The notes under the pieces were generated by a model, which searched no databases, had not been told where the DNA came from, and saw nothing but the letters and a program-made list of their open reading frames with translations. A stretch of 44,192 bases of DNA, taken from the IMG/VR virus record IMGVR_UViG_3300020160_000766, positions 1-44,192 of that record. One strand, written 5' to 3'. This stretch comes from a virus. Every line of letters starts with the position of its first letter. Positions within the stretch are counted from its first letter, which is position 1. The translations under genes and the position numbers were made by a program. Shown here piece by piece: positions 39,601 to 44,192 of the stretch.

Positions 39601-41300
39601 AACCTGTTTACTTACAAAAGATGTCTCCTAAAGTAGACCCTATTGGTAGAAGTACAGTAAATAAAAAGAATGACTTTGTAGAGAAGCTGGGTGAAGAGAA
39701 CTATAAAACTCTTGTTAGATCATTGTATGAACAAAATAGACAAGCTTATGATTCTCCACTGATTGATTTTAAATCAACTCAACCTACTAGTTTCTTCCAA
39801 CAACAGTTTAATTTACCACACCATTTAAATTCTTCTGCATTCTTATTTAAACAAAAGTTCTGTCCTCCTGGAAGTGCTTGTGCTAAAACATCCAATGCTG
39901 TTACAAATAAAGTTTTCTCAGATATAACAGGTAAAGAATTTGCTGTTGAAGAAAATGCACATAATGCATGGCACTTAGAAGATCAGATGACTAGACATGG
40001 TGGAATGAATATTACACCATTGCTACAACAACATGGAACAGATCTTTTTAAAGTTGGTGATAGAATATTAATGGGTAACAATGTAAATCAATCTACAGTA
40101 GTTCCTGGTTATACTGCAGATCCAGCTGTAAGACATGCTGGCTTCTTTGCTGGATACTATCCTACAGAGTATGGTGATTTACCAATGTTGTTTGAAAGTG
40201 GGAATATTAATCCTATGTACATGAACCCAATCAATCAAACATTTGCTGGAGAAAACAGTGTTAAACAAGTTATAAGAGCTCAGCAATTTTTAGATGATGA
40301 ATTTGGAGTTAGTCTAGCAGATAAAAATATTAGATATGCATATAGAGATAAACCATCTGTTGCAACCTATAGCTCAGATAATGAAGCTGTACAAACTCTT
40401 ATTACTAATGCGGAACCTATCAGAGATGTAATTAAAAAGACATATGATATAACCAATGATGAGTTTGATGAATTACTAGTATCCCTGATTAGTATTGGAG
40501 CACAAGAAACAAAACTTGGTGCTACATTGCCGGGAACTAAGTTGTCCAAAGCAAAAGTAAAAATTCAAGATTTCTTACAAGAACAAGGATTAAGTAAGCC
40601 AGTTAAACAATCTCTTAATCTTTATAAAGATGCGGTTAATAAAATGACTTCAAAGGCATCACCTTTACCTCCATACCCTGGTACAAGTTATGTGGAAATG
40701 GAATCTGCAAAACTAGCTGCAGAATTAAATATACCATTTAATGAAGCTCTTGATATAGTCAAGTCTCAGTACAGACCAAAACCTAAGAAAACATTATCTA
40801 CAGTTGAACCTTCTAAAGGTGTCTTTAGACAAAAGTATCAAACAGATGAAAGTAAACTTGCTGGATTTGGAAAAATAAATAATCAAGAACTGGCTAATGG
40901 TATGGCTCAGATGGCTGAGAATTATAACAAGATTAAAAAAATGTATCCTGATGCGGATCCTAGAAAGATAATAGATCTTACTATACTGATGTGGAATAGT
41001 CCAGGTAAAGCTCAGAATAAAGAACTTGTTGAATTTTATTTATTAGGTCAAGGTAATCCTGACCCAGCCAAGTTTAAGTTTGATTATATCAATAAGGTAA
41101 ATAACTACAGAGATCAATTGATAAATATTCATCCTCAAACAACTGAGGATTATTATGAGTTCTTTAGAAAGGGTCGTCCTGAAATACAATACAAAGAAGG
41201 AGGTCAGATAAATGATGAAGAAAAACCAATTGAAACAACAATGACACAAAAAGAAATAGATAACTTAGTAGCCAAAGGTTATATTGTTGAGCAGTTGTAA
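36639..41300 (+). CDS. Giant cargo/ejection protein with zincin, cysteine-peptidase-like and lysozyme-like parts
   Basis: A 1553-residue protein. Residues 130-165 are a charged coiled coil. A zinc-protease motif HELGH lies at 767-771 (VTSHELGHYLGSF), with Glu848 (FVAEVRED) a possible third ligand. Hydrophobic stretches at about 909-920 and 934-946 follow. At about 1060-1200 a cysteine-peptidase-like domain has Cys1081 (PPGSACAKTSNAV) and His1166 (VRHAGFFAGYY). At about 1275-1295 VSLISIGAQETKLGA, with Glu1290, resembles lytic transglycosylase motifs. The C-terminus has KEGGQI (1519-1524) and the same 19-residue module as its neighbour (1535-1553). The domains suggest a protein injected to digest the cell wall or a host protein. 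Confidence 0.65.
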   Translation: MAKYKITSIPSLDKYVGGGGPGDKYYKYQGTQYKKDPQGSWYKWNGKTWSFAGSGSGAYDNQNYIYLEDFLQRGAMQSDDANWGDDKPKATVSNYELQRNKTLNSPFATTEQKIKATTSPIKSNVAINKALVEKKAEEDYIAQQKKLQKEQEELRKKEEEALRAVNPNFYNSETTQNVARASGALLTKAEQDAYESHKQDLAEKRAYLARDYVHENYVALESEQTNNAKYGLKDISWDDADKLAGFVLDDVVSGGYGYGLEDDLKAAFPNATAEQIKKYKDHVTKARNDANSRIINNVSGWDLNEALRKRHYYDQPIRPEDNILRSWDPNDPNRIELSGRMPQTAGEWGQRIADIIANPLDAIHYGMDSREEMPINMYEYEKAKQALGYEDYADQNAMFGAIDFATYFTGAGSVAQGMKMLRPTGETVYNFAQDPSWASAGDAGLNVAFNAMAFSPLKPFLKLPKNAPSSIIEPTSSIAAYAKLPGNRQVVYGNPYLQEAKSVIDLPGFKLATGTPPKGGLPSVITPAVYAKYGQRTALALSDDATQGVLPNITQPHQVTESPLTTMTPAVQTRKPLNIDKALQEEAQLVSAESQLVPEELQYDMSPEGVDFAKLAKDDNELVTDVINDIRERKIGLWMTPEGQRRLQTMIDKTPSLAGQTPQTMIEGIASMNSLNAINAQNFAKQEAIIKKMNEADAIYDQGYMTDTDYFNINVSLDDELKQVEEAIATIQEDFLKSSGFYRPGSNTMGINPMVWKSDEIPKVTSHELGHYLGSFLGDGTTYLDDELKKLDLLPGTSEQLKLEFAPTTDKSAAYYRMGEGRSKYLSKSKEYFETGSGGTERVPFVAEVREDMLQKGIIKSEYDKITPKMLKDHYKDYKNTRGEKYPLRIYDIMKDKKDNYDIMAKVLNNLPMIAAAGYAYDELANNEDGNVQQAGIPALLAFFFRKPSRMKLPKSLQKTANRISKNVKNQAISKELAKQLTNTELPKPVYLQKMSPKVDPIGRSTVNKKNDFVEKLGEENYKTLVRSLYEQNRQAYDSPLIDFKSTQPTSFFQQQFNLPHHLNSSAFLFKQKFCPPGSACAKTSNAVTNKVFSDITGKEFAVEENAHNAWHLEDQMTRHGGMNITPLLQQHGTDLFKVGDRILMGNNVNQSTVVPGYTADPAVRHAGFFAGYYPTEYGDLPMLFESGNINPMYMNPINQTFAGENSVKQVIRAQQFLDDEFGVSLADKNIRYAYRDKPSVATYSSDNEAVQTLITNAEPIRDVIKKTYDITNDEFDELLVSLISIGAQETKLGATLPGTKLSKAKVKIQDFLQEQGLSKPVKQSLNLYKDAVNKMTSKASPLPPYPGTSYVEMESAKLAAELNIPFNEALDIVKSQYRPKPKKTLSTVEPSKGVFRQKYQTDESKLAGFGKINNQELANGMAQMAENYNKIKKMYPDADPRKIIDLTILMWNSPGKAQNKELVEFYLLGQGNPDPAKFKFDYINKVNNYRDQLINIHPQTTEDYYEFFRKGRPEIQYKEGGQINDEEKPIETTMTQKEIDNLVAKGYIVEQL

Positions 41301-41333
41301 ACTTACAAAGTTTATCTGTTAAACTAAAAATTA

Positions 41334-41341
41334 GTATATTA
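41334..41341 (+). promoter_or_regulatory. GTATATTA motif before the last cargo gene
   Basis: The octamer lies in the 58-base gap, 17 bases before the ATG at 41359, and follows an A/T-rich stretch with CTGTTAAAC. It suggests separate transcription of the last gene. Confidence 0.45.
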
Positions 41342-41358
41342 AATATATAAACCGGTTT

Positions 41359-44192
41359 ATGAAAAAAATAAAAGTAAAAATATATAAGGATCCTAAAGGA
41401 AATGGTCGTTATATAAATAAGACTTCTAAATTCTTACAGAAAGCTGAAGCCGGTATGCAAGTAACTGATACTGAAGTAGATCAAGATATTTTAGATCAGC
41501 TCACTCTTACCACTGATGTAGATGAAATAGCAGATAATGTATCTCAAAAATATGGGGTTAGTTATTTTGATGCCTTAGATAAGGTAGAGAAGATTGTTGA
41601 GTTCCTTTATAAAGAGGATGTTCAAGATACTAAAAATGAAATGCTTTCTCAAGATAGCTTTCTTGATCAACCTGTAGTAAAGAAACCACCTTTATACACA
41701 CTAGATGAAGAGTGGGCTTCCAGTGATGATACTGGTTGGGATGATTTTGGTGAAGAGTCACAAGAACAAGATGATTTAGCTGCTGAAGATGAAGCCGCAT
41801 TGTCAGTTGAAAAAAAAGGAGGAACCGTGAATAAAAAGAAATTTGTAAAAAATATTGTTACTGGATTAAGAAAAGCTGCGGAAGGTATGCAGCAAGATCA
41901 ATCTAGCAATGCTTCAATATTAGATACTCCTGTAGATGGGAGACAGAGTTTTATAAACACATTCAGAAGAGGTGTAAAAGATTTAGGTAATGAGTTTTAT
42001 GCAAAAGAGATTTATGATAAAACTAAAGACTTACAAAATCAAGTAAGATCATTACCTACTATGCCAATGGCTCAGGATGGTATGCAAATGCAAGAGCAAG
42101 ATGTAGAAAATCCAATGCATCATTTGCAAGCTTATGCAGGTTCAGTATCAAATATATTTAATCAACCTATGAATTCAGTACATGGTGCGGGTTATGAAAA
42201 CATGCCGCAAGCAAGAAGAGGAAGAGAACAAAGACAAGCTGATAGACAACAACGTCAGATGAACAAAGACTGGAAAGGAATGTTTGGTGACATGGCTGCT
42301 GGTTATGCTGGTGTTCCAGGAATGCCTAATTACTTACAAGTAGTAACTCCACAGTTTGTTAGTCCTCAAGTGACTAAACAAGGTGCTCCTCAAGGTAATC
42401 AAGGTTCTACAGGTCCTTTTGTAGATATAGACTTTAAAAAAGGTCCTTGGTGGAAAGGAACTAGAGAATGGTCTGCTAAAGGAATTCCTGCAGAAATGCT
42501 TATGGGAATGTCTGGTGGTAGAGGTAGAGGTGCAATGCCAGGTTATGGTTACATGCCGGGTGGATATAATTACGGAGCTTCATGGAATACACAAAGAACT
42601 TTTCCTGGTGAAATAATTAGAACTAAGTCTAGTTCAATTAATGCTGCAGCAGATCCAACTAAAACTAATACAACAGTAAATAAGAGCGGTATTAAACCAT
42701 ATCCTGGTTATATGGAATTAAATGCTGCACCTCCAGGTACTGAAATGGTATATGATGCTCAAGGAAATGAAATAGAAGCTATCTCACCAGAAGAAGCGGC
42801 AAGAAGAAAAGCTGCTGGTACTTCATCTCAATATCCATGGATGTCTGGTGCTGGAACAAATACAGGTGTTACTTTAAATAACAACCCTTCAAATAGTTCT
42901 ACTGCAGATAATGTAGCAGAAAACACTAGTGGTAAATCAACACCAGGAGCTGTTTTAATTTATCCTGGAGCCACTGATACTTACTTAATTCAAATGTCAG
43001 ATGGTGCTCTTATTCAAAAGATAGGAAACCCAAGAGACCCTAAAGCAGATGATCCAGTAAAAGGAAGATATACTCCAGAGCAATCTAAAAGTATTTTGCC
43101 TAAGTTAACTTCACCAAATCCAATGAGAGAAGATTGGATGTTTTCAGGTGCAGGAAGTCCAGCAAAAACAAGAGATTATGTTGAACTACGGGATAAAATG
43201 TTTCATGGATCACCCTTCAAGGATAAAGACAATATGTCATTTAAATATTGGAATGATAATGAATATGTTAAAAAATCTGGATTAAAAGATAATCCTAATA
43301 CAGGTGTAGAGGAAGATAAAGTTTGGAGTTCACCTGTATCACAAGAGGAGTATAATAAAGTTTATGACCCATGGAAAAATCTTGATGATGAATCTGATGA
43401 TAAATTTTGGGATGAAAATAAAAATATATTAGACCAAGCATCATATATTACTGTTGATGATCAAGGTAATGAGTATTCTACCTGGGCGGGTAATAATAAA
43501 ATAGGTTCAGTATTACTTCCTCCAGATTTAAAGGAACAATATGATAAGTTTCAAAATATGCCTGGTTCTATTGATTGGAAATTTTTAGAAAAAAACAGAC
43601 ACAACTTATATAAACCATATGCTTATGGTGGAAATGTTTCAGGAGCAATGCCCGATGAATATGGTAATCTACAAAAGTTCATTTATGGAGGTGGTGATGA
43701 TGTATCCCCAATAGTATCCTATGAAGATAACTATATAAACAGTAAGAACACGGAAGACCCGTTCATGTTTAGAAATGGTGGTATGTTCCAATACCAAGGA
43801 CCACAACAAAGTCAAGTAACTCCAGGAACAACAACTCAACCAGGAGCTGCTCCTGCTGCTTGGAAAGATCTTACAGAAGCTGACTACAAAACTAAGTTAG
43901 AAGAAGAGAAAAAGAAGTGGGAGGCTGACTATGCTAAAAAGCAACAACAGTCTAGAACACAAACTCAGACTCAAACTCAAACTAGAACTCAAGGAGGTTA
44001 TTACCCACAAGGGAACTATGGTTATCCTACTGCTCCAAAACCATTCCAACAAGTAATGGATATGTTCTCACCATTTAAAAGAAATCCTCAAACAGGACGT
44101 AATTATGACTTTAACTGGTTTGAACAACAAGGTCCTGCAAGAACTTTAGATGGTAGAGTGTATCAACCACCGGGGCAACCACAAGGACAAGG
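41359..44192 (+). CDS. Third giant cargo-type protein, 3' end outside window
   Basis: An open frame from ATG at 41359 stays open to the window edge, about 944 codons, with the stop beyond the sequence. The start MKKIKVKIYKDPKGNGRYIN is basic, followed by an acidic helical region (about residues 95-155) and KKGG near residue 156. The remainder is low-complexity, rich in Gln, Met, Gly, Pro, Tyr and Asn, with motifs of the form A-x-x-G-M-Q (KAEAGMQ, KAAEGMQ, MAQDGMQ). There is a Met/Gly-rich patch (GMSGGRGRGAMPGYGYMPGG) and a Thr-Gln repeat near the end. No enzyme motif is visible. Context and motifs link it to the two preceding genes. Confidence 0.75.
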   Translation, partial: MKKIKVKIYKDPKGNGRYINKTSKFLQKAEAGMQVTDTEVDQDILDQLTLTTDVDEIADNVSQKYGVSYFDALDKVEKIVEFLYKEDVQDTKNEMLSQDSFLDQPVVKKPPLYTLDEEWASSDDTGWDDFGEESQEQDDLAAEDEAALSVEKKGGTVNKKKFVKNIVTGLRKAAEGMQQDQSSNASILDTPVDGRQSFINTFRRGVKDLGNEFYAKEIYDKTKDLQNQVRSLPTMPMAQDGMQMQEQDVENPMHHLQAYAGSVSNIFNQPMNSVHGAGYENMPQARRGREQRQADRQQRQMNKDWKGMFGDMAAGYAGVPGMPNYLQVVTPQFVSPQVTKQGAPQGNQGSTGPFVDIDFKKGPWWKGTREWSAKGIPAEMLMGMSGGRGRGAMPGYGYMPGGYNYGASWNTQRTFPGEIIRTKSSSINAAADPTKTNTTVNKSGIKPYPGYMELNAAPPGTEMVYDAQGNEIEAISPEEAARRKAAGTSSQYPWMSGAGTNTGVTLNNNPSNSSTADNVAENTSGKSTPGAVLIYPGATDTYLIQMSDGALIQKIGNPRDPKADDPVKGRYTPEQSKSILPKLTSPNPMREDWMFSGAGSPAKTRDYVELRDKMFHGSPFKDKDNMSFKYWNDNEYVKKSGLKDNPNTGVEEDKVWSSPVSQEEYNKVYDPWKNLDDESDDKFWDENKNILDQASYITVDDQGNEYSTWAGNNKIGSVLLPPDLKEQYDKFQNMPGSIDWKFLEKNRHNLYKPYAYGGNVSGAMPDEYGNLQKFIYGGGDDVSPIVSYEDNYINSKNTEDPFMFRNGGMFQYQGPQQSQVTPGTTTQPGAAPAAWKDLTEADYKTKLEEEKKKWEADYAKKQQQSRTQTQTQTQTRTQGGYYPQGNYGYPTAPKPFQQVMDMFSPFKRNPQTGRNYDFNWFEQQGPARTLDGRVYQPPGQPQGQ
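43957..43992 (+). repeat. Short tandem Thr-Gln coding repeat
   Basis: A run of alternating ACT/ACA and CAA/CAG codons, twice interrupted or bordered by AGA, encodes Thr-Gln dipeptides inside the last gene. It is an in-frame low-complexity repeat likely to vary in copy number. Confidence 0.7.

Noticed and set aside
276-41249. Many open frames of 60-95 codons on the minus strand
   Set aside because: They all lie inside convincing + strand genes, have compositions typical of reverse-strand translation of AT-rich codons, and none shows a recognisable motif or leader.
23-41300. Alternative genetic code (stop reassignment, known in some crAss-like phages)
   Set aside because: Genes end sensibly at TAA, TAG and TGA (for example TAG at the portal end, TGA before the IHF-like gene), and no gene is broken by in-frame TAG or TGA.
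1-44192. CRISPR array, insertion sequence, integrase or attachment site
   Set aside because: No regularly spaced direct repeats, transposase or recombinase motifs, or terminal inverted repeats were seen.

Overview
This window is a continuous stretch of a tailed, double-stranded DNA phage (or prophage) genome, almost certainly from a Bacteroidota host. Every recognisable gene lies on the + strand, genes are tightly packed (many TAATG or ATGA overlaps), and the DNA is AT-rich. Starts are preceded by A-rich leaders, often with ACCAACA, instead of Shine-Dalgarno sequences, and one intergenic region has a Bacteroidota-type -7 box (TAnnTTTG). TAA, TAG and TGA all end genes, so the standard code fits. 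The gene set and order (IHF-like protein, RecB-type nuclease, large terminase, portal, scaffold, capsid, connector/ring proteins, a very large muzzle/stabilisation protein, giant cargo proteins) most resembles the structural block of crAss-like phages (Crassvirales) or a close relative. That placement rests on remembered family resemblance, not on a search.

Layout. 1-1.8 kb: lysis cassette (two-helix holin candidate, GH24 lysozyme, a peptidoglycan-binding protein with an L,D-transpeptidase-like domain, a 52-residue ORF) closed by a terminator. 1.8-9.5 kb: from a promoter at about 1.8 kb, small DNA-binding and zinc-binding proteins, a PD-(D/E)XK nuclease, a small-terminase candidate, the large terminase and the portal. 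9.5-13.6 kb: scaffold candidate, major capsid protein, a strong hairpin terminator, and a conserved protein of unknown role. 13.6-16.0 kb: ten very small to small, mostly lysine-rich proteins. 16.0-17.2 kb: a head-tail connector candidate and a Dps/ferritin-like protein. 17.2-26.6 kb: an apparently monocistronic abundant structural-protein candidate, then cysteine-rich appendage genes including a 1364-residue fibre and two fibres with related N-termini. 26.7-34.5 kb: ring/collar proteins and the 1839-residue muzzle protein. 34.5-44.2 kb: three giant cargo/ejection-protein candidates, two with peptidoglycan- or protein-cutting domains; the last runs off the window.

How they work together: the nuclease, IHF-like protein and terminase would process and package DNA into a shell built by portal, scaffold and capsid. 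Connector, ring and muzzle proteins close the head and form a short tail, fibres bind the host, and the giant proteins would be packaged and ejected to open a path through the cell wall. The lysis genes release progeny.

The least ordinary observations are a Dps-like protein with ferroxidase ligands at exact spacing, a giant virion-protein candidate joining a zincin motif, a cysteine-peptidase-like domain and a transglycosylase-like motif, a 19-residue module recurring in the cargo proteins, and the run of tiny basic proteins. No tRNA, CRISPR array, insertion sequence or attachment site was seen. No intergenic stretch exceeds 300 bases.
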